Part shown: positions 1-13,660 of the stretch, piece after piece
Position numbering within the stretch: position 1 is the first letter of the stretch
Layout: each line of letters opens with the position of its first letter
NCBI GenBank assembly: GCA_029204225.1
Contig: MU832241.1
Span: 1 to 64,000, forward strand
Direction of reading: 5' to 3'
Length of the DNA: 64,000 nucleotides
Source: Diphasiastrum complanatum
Taxonomy: Eukaryota > Streptophyta > Lycopodiopsida > Lycopodiales > Lycopodiaceae
Notes under the pieces: model-generated
What the model was told of the DNA's origin: nothing
The model's input: the letters and a program-made list of their open reading frames with translations, nothing else
Database searches by the model: none
Position numbers and translations under genes: made by a program

Positions 1-830
1 ACATAGAGTGTGTCGAGTTTTTGCCCGGAAGGAGGTGCCCCTCCAAAAGTGAAAAGGTCTGTTCTCTTAGTATTTCTCATCCTTTCTTGCCATTCTTGGA
101 TTTCAATATCCCGAGGGATGAAAACACATGGGATAAGGAATGGCGAAGTCGTCGTTGTGAAAAGGGCTGGCTTCTACCATAACAATAGTCATGTTCTTCG
201 CAGCCAGCGGAAGCATAAGCTTGTTTCCCCATTATCCTGATCTGTTTGTTGCGGGAAGAGGGCTTCCTTGCTGGGAGGGCTCTTGCCCGAGGGCAGGCCC
301 GACCAGCAAGGAAGGCCCAGGGCTTCGGCCTTCCCCTGCGTAATGCCGAGTCATTTGTCAGGCACTGTATTGCTTCATACGATGGTGAAAAATCACATCT
401 AAAACAAAATTGGTGCGTGGCGAACCAACCGTGCTTGCTGGACCACACCTTCGGAATCCTGAAGAGGTGGCCCAAAGCCAGCACTATCCGTAAATCTGCA
501 CATATCGGTCCACAGGCATCTCTACATTGAATTCTCTTGGTACGTTATGCATATACACATATCTCCCTGCGCAGGAGTCATGCTCTGCAACCAGAGATCT
601 GTAATGACAGCCATAGAGGTATTTTGAAGAAATAGACTTTGGAAGCTTCTTAATGCCTTGATTTAACGGGAATGAACTTTTGGGAGGGGACGAAAAATGA
701 AGATTGATCTCTATTAGGATGAGCAAAGACGGCAATGAAGATGCAGAAAACCCATACAAAAGTGAACCACAGCAAAGGAATAAGACAAGGATGATTTGTA
801 CGATTGATTCCTTAACAAATATTAGTAGTT
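1..830 (-). pseudogene. Decayed xyloglucan galactosyltransferase (GT47, MUR3/KATAMARI1-like), cut by left edge
   Basis: Family members are Golgi type II membrane enzymes that add galactose to xyloglucan side chains. Read leftward, pieces appear in family order but in changing frames: a hydrophobic anchor (about 735-805), CAGRYVYMH (548-574), DSAGFGPPL (462-488), GWFATHQF (408-431), VIFHHRMKQYS (363-396), CLTNDSAL (341-364), then [13 protein letters not shown] (190-228), [11 protein letters not shown] (115-147) and EWQERMRNTKR (62-97). At least four frame changes and several stops break it. Roughly 140 residues expected between CLTNDSAL and GNKL are gone, with a GC-rich segment in their place. 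The C-terminal part lies beyond the window. Assignment rests on remembered motif order of the exostosin-like plant family; which paralogue it derives from is not resolved. Confidence 0.8.
249..340. repeat. GC-rich inverted-repeat segment inside the GT47 remnant
   Basis: A perfect 12-bp inverted repeat, CTTCCTTGCTGG at 263-274 and CCAGCAAGGAAG at 303-314, with a GC-rich loop, sits exactly where the central part of the glycosyltransferase is missing. Base composition is far richer in G+C than the flanks. It could be a small insertion or foldback element or filler DNA; no target-site duplication was found. Confidence 0.5.
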
Positions 831-1242
831 CAACTTACCCAGACAGTATCCGTGGCATAAGATTTCTGCCCGCTGCCTCAATGGAGGCTAGAAAAAATAA
901 AAATTCTTCTCCATTATTTTGAAATGCCTGGTGCTGGTACCACCTCGCCAACGCCAAGGTGATATATATATAAAATTGGCATGTCTTTAAATATGGAGCG
1001 AAACCCAAATGTGAAGCTGCGCTGTGTGCCAGAAAAAACTCTGAAATCTGAAGAGATGCAGAGAGACAGACGTCTTTGATTGACTTGTGCAGGCTGCTAC
1101 ATTACTGATCCACTGAAAATAGTGTTACTAGTAGTAGTATGGGCTGCTTAAGGCATGTGCACTTGCACTCCTGGCCCACTCCAATGGTGATCGATGGGGC
1201 TCACTAAAAACAAGAGATATCTTCCCTTAGATGGAATGGGGC

Positions 1243-1362
1243 ATACTGATCTGTGGATCATCCAAGATCTCTTTCTGAAGAGTGGCACGTGTTTAGGCAA
1301 AAATTCAAATTGTATACTGATGTGTGGATCATCCAAGATCTCTTTCTCAAGAGTGGCACATG
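1243..1362. repeat. Partial tandem duplication, 71-bp period
   Basis: A 49-bp unit at 1243-1291 recurs at 1314-1362 with only three mismatches; the shared core includes GTGGATCATCCAAGATCTCT. A 22-bp non-duplicated spacer separates the units. Confidence 0.9.
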
Positions 1363-1744
1363 AGTTGTGTCACGTGAATCACATTGTGAAAAAGCCTTTC
1401 CATTTCCAGTAGTTGGTGTTTGAGAAAGCCAGCATCTCTTGAGCACTGCTTGTGCAAATTTGAAACTATTTTTTTAACCTTACACAATGGATACGTTATG
1501 ACTATTATGCCCCTTTTTAAACATTTAAAATTCACTTTTTTTTATCAAACATAGGTGTTGCTCTTTTCACCCTGCATGTCCGTACGACTGCCACGTGGCA
1601 CTTCCAAAGTGGTTAGTTAGAGTCAAACTACTTATTACATATGCCCCTTTGCCCGGCACCTTCCATAATACATAAAACCTACTGGCCCTAGCACACATTA
1701 GGCTTTTGAAAATGTAGTAAGCTCAAAACCTATAAAAAAAATTT

Positions 1745-1826
1745 AGGCAGCCAAAAGCCTAAAAGTAAAAATGTAAGACTGCCAAAAGCCTAAAGTGAAA
1801 ATCAAAGGTGGCCAAAAGCCTTTAAT
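1745..1826. repeat. Three imperfect copies of a ~30-bp unit
   Basis: Units starting at 1745, 1775 and 1806 share the core GCCAAAAGCCT followed by an A-rich stretch; the third copy is shorter. Confidence 0.8.
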
Positions 1827-4533
1827 ATTATGTTTTTAACATATTGAATGATTAATCGTCAGCTCTAGTTAACATATTGATGGCTGAAGCAGGGGAAATC
1901 CCAAATAGTGAAAAGGAATTTATTGTGATAGGATGTCTAGGCCAAGGTTACAGACCCTGTTAGTGCTGACAATAAGAACATGAATTTCTTTCCTGGTCAT
2001 GATGCATGAGAAATGACTGCAGCAATTTTGTGTCTGATATGCCAAACACAGACAATTGAGAGAGGGAAGAAGTAGAAATATCATCAACAAATACTAGTAT
2101 TCATTGACCTGCCAACATAAGAGAAAGCAGAAGCATCTTAAGAAAGGATTCTTTGGTGGAGATGAAACTATAAGGGCTGCATCTCTATGACAAATAGGCA
2201 AGGGATATGCTCATATTTGATGGACCCACCATCAAATGGCAAACATGATTCAAAGAATGCCATTGGACTGCAAGTTGAGGAAGCTAAGGAGAACAAGGCT
2301 TTTCATGTAGCCCAGAAGTAAGAGAGAGCCAATGCAGAGCAATATAGCAAGAGAGAAGATAGTTCCAATCTAGTATATCAAAAGCTAGCACTATTCAAAA
2401 AAATAAATGTTCTTTACCATAATAGCTGGATGGGATACATATTTTGCAATAAAAAAATGGACATCCATCAAATAAACATTTTTCAATAATCAAGTTATTT
2501 ATGGAATTCTGCGTAAGGATGAAAAATGCATAGGCTTTCAACGCCAAGTGCCCATCTAACGGTGTAGGTTGATTGAGAGTGTCACTAACACTTTCTCACT
2601 TAACCTGGTCCTTCTGATAAGCACCTAGCATTTAAGGCCTGTGCATAGTCTAGTGAAAGGCTGAATTTGTTAGGGAGAGTCCAAGTGTCGGGAGTTTGGA
2701 TATTATTTTGCGCTCAAGGTATTTGAGCACGGTTAACATCCTGAGGTGCTTGACAGAAGTAGGGTGCTTGTGTTTATGTGACCCTTAGCAATATAGTGAA
2801 GGAATCATCCAGTATAGGTAGCTTGGTTGATGAGAGGGTGGAGGATTATCCTTACCCTGGAGGCCGATTAAAAGGTTTAGACTGATTTCATCAAGACTAG
2901 GACTCCCTCCTTGTGTAGGGTTCTGAGTGCCACAAGATAATCAGCCTCAATTAGAAAGGAGTTCATTAGGTCTTGTTGGCTCTTACGCAGCTGGTTTAAG
3001 GCTTGATGCCAGTTGGATGTAGGTGATGGACAGGAAGGTTTGCCTTGATATACTTTCAATATTTTCCAAAGAAGACTGACGGAGGTGTAAACAGTGCGGA
3101 ACAATTTCTCTGATCAGATATTGACAGGTGCTCCACCAATTGCTGCTCAAATTCAAAGTTCCAGTCCTCCAGATTACGTTTCTTATATTTTCCACTCCAG
3201 TTAGAAAATGTGAAGTTGGAGCAATGGCTAGTACAGTACGTACTGCCCCAAAAAGTCTTAAAAAATTATTTTTGAAAAAGGGCCTTGTGTTCCCTTTCTG
3301 CCTCCCATAATTTGTAAGCTCAATCTCAATATGAAGACCGAATCCCTTTAAGGCACAGTGAACTTACCAGTTAAAGTTCCACTTACCCTTTAAGTTTGCA
3401 ATTACTGCATACTCTGGAATCCGGTCAGCTACTGCGCTCTTTTTCATAGTGATTCATGTGGCCATAGCCATTTTTGCAAACAGCCAAAACTTGCAAACCA
3501 AACAAAGAAAATGAGCCGTCACAAGTGATTGTACTCTATGTGCAATTCATGCAGCCATCGAAAATGAGTGATTCATGCAGCTATTGCAAATGAATGTTAA
3601 TGTTTATGCCCCTCAGTTACTACGATTTCTTTTGTTTTGTTCGTTGAGTCCTACTCAATCTGCACTTCTATAAGAAAAACCAGTATGTACTAAATAAAAT
3701 TCCAGGGTCCCTTTTTCGCCTCGGAACACATTCTGGAACGCCTTCCGTTCCAGAACAGGCAGCATGATTACCTTGAAGCCACATGTGGCCTACAAGAACA
3801 TGCAGAAACTGGTGCATAGCCAACCACTTATTAATTGTCCATTTTAGGCATAAGAGGATGCTCCAGCTTGATCACTACATGAGGAGGCAATGTCTATGGG
3901 CCCTTTTGTAAATTATGTTCTTGGAATGGAATGCATTTCAGGAGGCGGTGCACTTCATTGTATGCAACAAACCCATAGTTCCAGAAACTCTTGAATCGAA
4001 GGGTTTTGAATCCATTCAAAATTCATATTGAGTATGTAGTGCACCAACAAAATTCAGGAATTCCCCCCTTTTTCCAATGTGTTTTTTTTTCAATTTCAAC
4101 TCTTTAGGGTTTTTTGAAATATTTTGACAAGCACTTGACACTAACTTCCATGAAAGAATTTGAATGGACTAGAGGTTTCCTGCGGCTCGATGCATTCCCA
4201 ATACAGGATGGTCGAAGAATGAGCAGTACAAGGAAATTCTACTTGTGTTGTGCATTGAGGCAGTTTTCACTGGATTTCCTACTTGGTGGGTGTCATCCAC
4301 TATCAAACTCAATGCCTGAATGATTCAATCTTTTGCATCTGTTAACCTCAAAATCAAATCTGAAACAAGCAAGCAGTCTGACTCTAGGTAGGTCAACAAC
4401 AAATTAGGTGAAGAGAAGACAACTGCTTCTGTTAGACTTGATAAGATTTTTCCTTAAAAGATCAGAATGACACAATCTCATGACTATATTAGAGTACAAA
4501 ATTGAATATGGTCCAAAGGTAACATGCTCTATA

Positions 4534-4556
4534 ATATATATATATATATATATATA
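4534..4556. repeat. (TA)n microsatellite
   Basis: Uninterrupted alternating T and A of about 23 bases downstream of the glucanase gene. Confidence 0.9.
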
Positions 4557-4847
4557 CAACCATCTATAAAAAGAAAGCTCTAATCATTAAGTAAAAAGTA
4601 TGACAGTTTGGCAACAAACTGATCTCACCTCAGTGACCTGGGACCATGTCATACTTCTAAAACATGATGCATCTAGGCTTGTCCATTCAAAGTCAATACT
4701 AAATATCCTCAAACTTCTTTAAAATTCAACTGAAACTTCGATCCACCTAGAATACATGTAGCTGCAGCTTCTGGCCACACATTCAGAACATCTAGACACT
4801 GAATCTCAGGTGTCTTCAAATAATCCAAGACAGAGCTCAAGCTGTCT

Positions 4848-7800
4848 TCAGGGGATCCAAGGTGCTGCAGGTGGAGGAGGAGCAGGGAACATTGGTGGAA
4901 TTTGAGAAAATATAGTTGTTGCATCAACTCCAGAATCCTTTCCAGACAAAGAAACAAGGGCTGCAACTAGTCCGGCATTGCCAGCAATTGTAGGCTCTGT
5001 GAAATTATAATTGCTACGAACATCTTGAAAGTGGTCTTTCGTATCAGGTCCACCAACTAATGCTCCAACAAGAACATTTGGGTTGGGTGACTTGCTGTCC
5101 CGCCACCGCCATCCCTCTGTGCAACCGTATCTGTGATTATTTCTGGGAATTGATGCTGCACGATGATGTACATGTTGCGGATATTTGTTGCCAAAACCAA
5201 CAACGTAGCTCATTTTCAAGGGATTTTTACCCAAGACATAGTCAATCTGCAACAAGAGTAGTGAAATTTATGGCATGCCATGTATAGTTCATACAATTTA
5301 TTATCCTTTAAATGGATGAAACACAAACACACAAAATTGATGCGCTACAAATTATTTTTTTGAAATGCTTAAGCACATTTTATAACAGAAGCCTTCGAAG
5401 TTTGAAATGTAGCATTGTTACTGAGACAAACCCCAGAGAACAGCATGCATCAATTTAAAATTCAGAATAACAGATTTGTCAGCTCTAAAAATTACAAAGA
5501 AATTTACAAAGCAGGAAAACAATCCCTCATCACAACTTTTTGCTATGCTCAGCTTGTTGAGAACTGTTTGCTGGCCCTGGAGACCGCCTTCCAGGCAGAG
5601 GCTAGCGGCGGGCCCCTGGCTGGCCATTGTACCGTAGAGGAGTTTATGTCAAGTTTGTGTATTTAGGTTTCCTCAAAGTTGTAATGTTTCCACTTAGAAT
5701 ACTTATCTTCACTTGAGAGAGTTTTTTGGTGTAAGTTTTGTACAGCTCCAAAAGCTTTCAAACATTAGCGTGTCGAAAGTATGTTAGACAATGGTTAAGG
5801 TTCTTGCGAATGTGTTACCAAAAGCACAACTCACAGCTTTTCAAAAGGCACGTGAAAATGGTTACATGCTAATATTCTCTTTGTAAATTGAAACAGATGA
5901 TTGCTGTTTCTTGCAAATGTATGAAGTGAAAGAGTAAGCTGAATTGGCTTCGAAGAATCAGAGTCTTCTGCAGAATTATGTCAACATTATACTTCTCATA
6001 GAAAAGGAGAGAATGAGGTATCTAGAGGGTAAGACAATCTGTCCTTCCTTTTCTTAATGTTCTCTTACTATACTATTGGAATGAAACGTTGAAACAAAGC
6101 ACACTCCTAAACATTTTGTCACTTGGTGCTATTACATGATCTTTCTTCAAGGTCTTCGTTATGGCTTTCCATATTCAGTAAGCCTATCAATCAACCTGCC
6201 GCTTCAAGTAGGGGTCGTCTTGAGCATGAGATGTTGAGTTTAGCTCTGTTTTGGTTCAAGATTTCCAGCCTCGTATTTAAGCAGTTCTCTCATTAGAGCT
6301 TGTTGATTAAAGAAGTCTTTCATGCCATCGGGTTTTCAGTTACGGCTAGAGAGTTATTTCTACACTTAAGATTTGCAGTTTATGAGGTATTATTTGGGTT
6401 CTTGGCTGGGTTGAGGTCCCACACTTGGTCCTTTGGACACCTAAAGTGCATCATATAATAATTGCCAACTGTTTGAGCAACCTAAAGAGAAGATCAAAGA
6501 GCTAAGGTCAAAATTATAGTCTTATAAGATTATAAATAGAGTTGTAAGTTTCATTTAGGTGATATTCAAGAGCTTAGCATGGTTAAGAGGAGGTTAGACT
6601 GGCTAAGTCAGGACTCAGAATCCACATACATAGTCACCACAGATGGTTAGATTCCAGAATATTCATATCAAGAAGATTTGGATTGATTCGAACAGAATTC
6701 AAAAGATTCAAATAGAGTAATTTTTCCAGGTTCGGAAAAATTCATGTTTTTATGGCTTTAGGGAATCAGGAAACTAGATCATATAAAAAACTTAAAAAGA
6801 TGTTATGATAACGTTAAATAGAGATGAGAGATATCCTACTCCTGTGAAGGTTCTAATCATCTGACAAACAGAATTGTATTTTATCTAGTTTGTAGTAGTT
6901 TGAATCATAGATACCCATTTTGATAAAAAAAAGATTTCAGGGTCATGTATCATTTTATGAATCCATAGTATAGATGCACTGCGTTTCTGAAACGCGTTTC
7001 AGAATCGCGTTCAGAAACGCAGTTCAGAGACGCGTTTCTGAAATTTTTAAAAAAATTCCAGAAACGTTTTTTTTATATATATATTTTTGGTTTTTTTATG
7101 GGCAATATGGGTATCAGATGAAAGCTCTAATTAAGAGCATAATTACTGTGTAGTTTGTCGACTGTTTCGGGTGCAGGATGGTCCAGTTCAGGTGAATTAA
7201 TCCATGTTGGGTTCAGGTGAATTAATCCATGTCACGATCACAGATGGTCCCAGTAAGTGTGTTTTTGCTCAGGGAGTTGGAAGGCCAAGTCATGAAGAGG
7301 CCTTACCGTCGGGGCCCGGCCGGGGTCTACTGGCAGCCCCCGGACCCTGCCGTTGGGGGGCGTTGCCCCCCAAACCCCCCACTGGGGGGCTACCGCCCCC
7401 CGAACCCCCTGAGCATTTATTGAAAACCAGAGCAAATAACAACCAAATAGCTATTGAAAATAAGATCTGTTTGTGCCCCATCTACTGCACTTCTGAGAGG
7501 CAAAACGCTGGTTTGACCATTGATCCCCTAAAAAAATTTCAGCCATAAGGTATTTTTCCAAAAAAAAAAGAAAAAAAATTTGTTTTGCGATTCTGGGAGG
7601 AGAAACGCGGTTTCCGAAAAGTCTTTTCCCAGAAAAGCGATTCTGTGCAACTATGATCCATACATATGAACATATGAAACGCATTAAAAATAATATAAAG
7701 CAGGTGGTCTTGAAGGGATGGCACAAAACTCATGTAGGATCTACATATAGTTTCAGGAGTAGGACAGCAGGAGCCTCAAACAACGTCCAATTCTGGAGAC

Positions 7801-10800
7801 ACTTGTTATTCAGAGTGCTCTAGCCAAGTTCTGTCAGGTGATACATCAGTTCTAGATAAACAAAATAGTCCCAATGAAATTAAGATAACTGTTATGCTTC
7901 ATGTTGACATGCAAAGAATTCTACATAAAGCTACAACCCTCCATTAAAGCTGCTTGTTTTCCAGGCAGTAGTAGGAGCTAGAGAATACAATTAAGCATTA
8001 CGTGAGCTTAGCATAAGATTGTTTCTCATGTGTATTCAGAGTCGGCATTTTCAGATTGGAAGTTTACATGTTTTAAGAATGTTCAATTGAAGTATAATTC
8101 TTAAAACTTAGATGTAGTTAGAATTAGCAATGAGCATCCAGATTTTGTTCTTTATGGAGGCTGATTGCAGGTCTGTTGTACAGCAAAGATTGGGCAAACA
8201 ACTCCCATGAAGCTTGCAACGATCATGCAGGATATTCATACTTTTCACTTGGAAGGGTTTGCGGTAGTCAAGTAGGTGAATGTCATTGTAGGATTGCTCT
8301 GCCTGTGGATCTATCAATTTTGGTCACATCAAAGCTCAGTTAAATCCAAGGGCATGGCCCATTTTCAAATCCAAGTTTGAACTTTGAACTGCTCACAAGG
8401 GTAGCCAATTGTGAGATTGGCTCTCTATTTATGCTGAGCAGCACAACATGTTCAGAGTCTCAACAAAGCTACATCTTTTTTAACTATCAATGCTACCAAT
8501 ATATTTTATAAACATCATATTCATAATGGCCTTTAGAACATCATATACAAAAGCCATACATGATGACCTTAACAAGCCGATTCAAAACTGTTGTGCAGAT
8601 CAAAACAAGGGAGAAAACCCTAACTTTCTATTTCTCACTTTTAAATCGAAATCACTTTGAGCATCATAATAGCAACTTGCTAAACGAAATGAGTTTTGGT
8701 TTTCATTATTTAGATACCAAAAAGTGCGGTGACAGGGATTCAATAGATCACTGAGAAATCACATTACAGATTGCTGATCAAATATGTCTGATTCTAGATA
8801 CTAAAGGTCTAGTTTTCAGTATGTCATCTTCTTCAGCTGTCACAACTTAGAGTAGGGGCAAGTTTTGAGTTGCTAAGGGACCTACGGTTGATTTTGTATC
8901 TCTCTTTTGATATTTGAAGGCAGCTATTTATTGACAACTTCTGGCTGCATCACATTGACATTTATAATGCCTGTTGTCTAACCCACTCCTCATTAGGCTA
9001 TGCAGTTTTACTGTCACAAGTGCATAAGAGTCTGTGCAGCCCAAAGACAAAATCATGAGCCTGCTGACTTTGAAATCTCAAGAAGTTTTTTGGAGAACGA
9101 CAGGTTCATCAAAAACTTGTTGGTCCAACATAGGAACTCTGTGATCTAAAAAGCAGAATACTGCCAGCTTGGCCATAACTAATGACTGGTATTCAAACTA
9201 AACTGGGTCTACTTATGGATTGTGACCACAAGTGCTTTCCCCAAGTTTAGTTTTTTCCAGGTTTTGAAGGTTGACTTGGAGTGTGACGAAGAGGCTGTAT
9301 GCAGTCTTATCTCGATTTGCAAATGTACACTACATATCATCAGCCTACTACGTAGGCTAAACTTCAAAAGTACGGATAAATAATTTATACTATGGGCCTT
9401 TGCAAGTGTTTAACAAGATCCAAGCTGTCAAAATATGTATATCCTTTGTGTAATCTTGTTGATCAGCCTCAAAAACTTAGGTTAACCTTCTGAACACAGT
9501 AATGCCTTTGCAAGTCTAAGGCCAAAAATTGTTGATTGGCATCTCTTTCAGAGGACCCTAAAAAGCTTTTGGACTCTGGCAAAGAGGCTAATGCAATTAA
9601 AAAATATTTTTACTAGTGTGAAGTCCATCAGGCAAAATTGAACTCATCAAAAGATGAATGAAGAACTTGGACAAGGATACTGTCTCTCAGGGAAGCTGGA
9701 CCTCTGGCTGAGATGACTTCTTTCAATTTGGAGATAAGCTACCAAGGTTATGGACATAGAAATTCATAGCTAACATCAAAACTTACCTGAGATCTCGAAA
9801 AGTTGCGCAGTGTCTCTGCAACATAGAATTGTGGTCCACAGTTCCATCCCGGAATATCTCCTGCAATCAAATAGTCAGCATATACTGCTGCCAAGAATGC
9901 TGCATTTACAGAATACTGTAGTGGAGCAGGATTTCCCTGATTAAAAATGGTGAGTCCACCTGCATCAAAGAGCTCATCAGATTATTAAGCTGGCTACTTT
10001 GGTAAGCATGGTATAATCAACATATCTATGACATTTTTGCTAGCCCCATGGTTTTGGAGAACAAGAATTAACAAAAGCAGTGACAGTAAGATTATTGTTT
10101 ATCGATGGGAATTAAGTATTTTTCTAACTAAGCTAAAGAGTTGAATGGGAATAAAGCTGCAATGGGAAAACACAGATTGTGTCACCGTAATTTCACAAGT
10201 CGATATCAATTTTAAAAGATAAGAAGGCTAAGAAAAGACAAAATGGGCTAAAAGCGGGATAGCATTGGTCAATTTTAGATAAGGAGACTCATACTAGTGA
10301 ATACAAAGATTATCTTGTTTGTGCAAATAATTATCGCACCTGGTGTTGTTGGGAATCTTCTATAAGCTGGCAGGTATGAACACATGACAACGTTTGTCTG
10401 GTTATTAAAATTTTTCAGAACCTCCTCGTAAGGGTATCCTGGCCCTTGAAGTAATCTGAGTCTTGTCAGGAGTACCTGCAAAGTAAGAGGAAAATACACT
10501 GACAATTAGAGAATCTAGACATGCATCATACACAGGAAGCTACCATTGCTATTAGAAATGCATTTCTTAATTACTGCAGAGGCAGCTTGCCACTGGTTCC
10601 AACCTTACTCTTATCTATGAACATCTTGATACTTCAACACACAAGCATATTAGACACCTTGCAGCAATTGTTTTGAGATAAGTTCATGCAGTGTAGTCTT
10701 CAGTTTTTATTGGAAAACTTTATCCAAATTCCTCCTTTTTCACAAAAGAATGACGTCCTGACATGAACTACACTGTTCAGGCTACTATATCTGCAAACTG

Positions 10801-12436
10801 CTTACCTGAGCACCAATGAGCTTGTTATCCCAGTCAAAAACACCATAATATGGTCCACCACCGTATGCACCCGCATTTCTTCCTATTCCATAAGTAGTCA
10901 CCAGTTGTAGGTAAGAACTATTTCCTGTTGCATAGTAAAGCCATGCACCGCCCCATAGAAACTCATCATAGTAGCCCGAAGAGTTGTAAAAAGAAGATGC
11001 ATCAGGTACACTAACAGTGTATCTCCCCCGGCGATCTCTTGACATTTGGAAAAGTGCTGTAGCACCATTGACCAATTTCTGGGAGTATGCAGCATTTTCT
11101 TTAAAAACAATGGATGCTGCAGCAAGAGCAGCTGCCATCTCAGCAGCTAAATCTGAACCTGTGCTCAGTTGGGCTACAGGGCGAGAATAATCCATGTCTT
11201 CTGGTCTCTCCCAGCAATAATGATCATTGGGATTAGTTGGACCACCTTGGCTCCCTTGACCAACCTAAAGAGCCAGCCAGTATACTCAGATTTCGGATTT
11301 GTTCGGCTCATCTTTGCTGACTTTGAAAATCTACAAACATTGGTTTGCTATACATATGTAGGCACAGCTTGCCTCAGGTGTGATTTCAATCAGAGAGAAG
11401 AAAAATGGCATGCAGTAGAACTTAGAAGGGTAGATCCCCTCATGAATATTAGACAACAAGAAGTGTGCACTGTCAATTTTTACCTGTGCATATATGTAAT
11501 CAACTCTAGGAGCCGATGAGTTGAAAGTCTTTAGCAGATAGTCGGTCCCCCATTTTATCAATTCTTTCACGTGATTGAGTTCTCCTGCTGCTTCATACTT
11601 TGCACTATACTCGATCACAGACCAACTAAGTAATGTCATTGAAAATGCTGCTGGAAAGTGAAATTTGATGTTATCCCCCGCATCGTAATAGCCTCCAACC
11701 AGATTGACTGACGTATCAGTTGAAAATCCATCCTTTAAGCCAGAATTTCCTCGGTATGATACGTTATTTGAATGTGGGACATTACCAGCTGAACAGCAAA
11801 CATTGAAACATTATGCTAGTTATTTGTGGACCTTTCTAAGCCACCCAAGACAATTTTTACAAAAGTTTTGGACCAACGTTAAAACGTCTTCAACCCGACG
11901 AGTCAATAACTTAGCATCACTGCAAGGATTCCAAAATTACTAACTTCAAAACGATGCTCAAAATTTTAGTCAAGGTCTTACTCGTGTTATCCAACTTTTT
12001 TTTGGTCATTAAGGCATTTTCACTCTTCCCCTTCATTCAACTCTGCATGATGATTATCCACTTTCAAACAAGAACTTCTTGCCCTGGTTTCCCAGAATGA
12101 TTCCTTAGCTACCACTTGTGTGGTATACAAAATTGAGACATGGGGGCATGCTAGCAATCATCTTACAGTTGAGAGAGAAAGAAAGAAAGAATGGCATGCC
12201 AAAGGCATATAAGACAACTAAGTACATGTCAAGTATGTGGAGCAAATGGGAGCATATGATAATAACGTTTCCAAAGCGGTGAAAGAAAAATGCATCAAAT
12301 GTAGATCTAAGTACAGATATCAATGATTAAGGAACAATATATGTATAAACATGAAATAACTATGCATGATCATGTCTTGGAGGTGGTAGAGATGTAGCTG
12401 CTGCTGCTGCTGAAAAAGCATATAATGCAAGCTGCG

Positions 12437-12515
<79 letters not shown>

Positions 12516-13629
12516 GAGAGATCAATTAATAATTATTGTAGACAGTGTAACTGATTGATTCTTTCATGCACAGAGTACGTTGCTTTACAATAATATGCTT
12601 TTTTGTGTGATTTCAAGTGAGGATAAGAGTGAGGTGTCTCATCTTCCATTAAGGAATCTAGATAGAAAAGCATTCCAAGCTTTATTGATACACACAGAAA
12701 GTCGAGCCAGATTTCAAAGGCTCCCATTTAAGAAGGTGAAAGATTGTACGTAGCGATAGGGGCCTTGCAAGTGTGAAACTTTTTTCAGATTATCTACTTT
12801 CGAAGATCTATATTTTAACTCATCTTTACCGTCCTCACAAGTTTTCATGAACAACTCATCATATGGTCTAGCCTTCAAAAATAAAATTTACAAACAATCA
12901 ATATGAAATCTGCTTTTTCTTGTGTGGATTGGAGTCCAACTTTTGAGCTCAAGCAAAGGAAAAAAGCAAGTGTCCTCACCAACTCGCCACCACTGGAGGT
13001 CATGAAGAATGGTTTGATTGGCTTCAACATTAAAAAAAAGCTGAGTATTGTTGTGTCAAAACCTTAAGGGAAGCAAGGACAACCATCTTGGCTTCTTGCT
13101 TTCAACCACTTGTCCAAACAAAGCAGCCATCAGAACATAAAAGTTAACATGCAAATTAGCACTAGCTCCGTGAAACAAGTGCCCAGGAAGACTAACCAAA
13201 CTTGGCATCATGCCAACATGGGATCCGACCACGAACCATCCAAGCAAGCTAACCAACATATTACCACAAGTCTTTCCTTTAACCACACAATGGCAACATG
13301 TTGCATATGAAATTCAGGAGAAAAGCTAGAGCCAACTTGAACAAAGAGCATAGAGACATGCGAAGGAGCGTGTGGGAGAACCCTCGGGCAAGCGCCAACC
13401 AAAACGTATCAATTGGTCCTTCAACTTGAACCTGACCCTGAGGTGAAACCAACAGTTATTGACCCCATCAAGTTCGATTTATAATTAGAATGGATGCTAC
13501 ATTTAATCTAATGATTTGTCTCCAAAGCCCCCACCCCGGCATGAGACCTGGCCCACATTAGCAGGAGTTGAGACCTGGGACTGGACCTAGAACATGCCAT
13601 TCACAGATTGCTCCATCTAATAAGCATGT

Positions 13630-13660
<31 letters not shown>

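Larger units (their letters stand above)
831..4847. other. Intergenic region, no gene recognised
   Basis: AT-rich sequence between the GT47 remnant and the 3' end of the glucanase gene. Short open frames (for example on the minus strand at 2877-3195 and the plus strand at 4114-4323) have no recognisable motif and no splice context. The last few hundred bases before 4848 should hold the glucanase 3' UTR, but no clear polyadenylation signal could be fixed by eye. It contains the two repeats and the TA tract listed separately. Confidence 0.6.

Noticed and set aside
2877-3195. Minus-strand frames of 70-75 residues
   Set aside because: Overlapping frames without motifs, splice context or recognisable homology.
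4114-4323. 69-residue plus frame
   Set aside because: No domain, no supporting context; likely chance.
7204-7548. Pro/Gly-rich frames around the GC-rich foldback
   Set aside because: Open frames on both strands in GC-rich inverted repeats within a non-coding transposon; no family motif.
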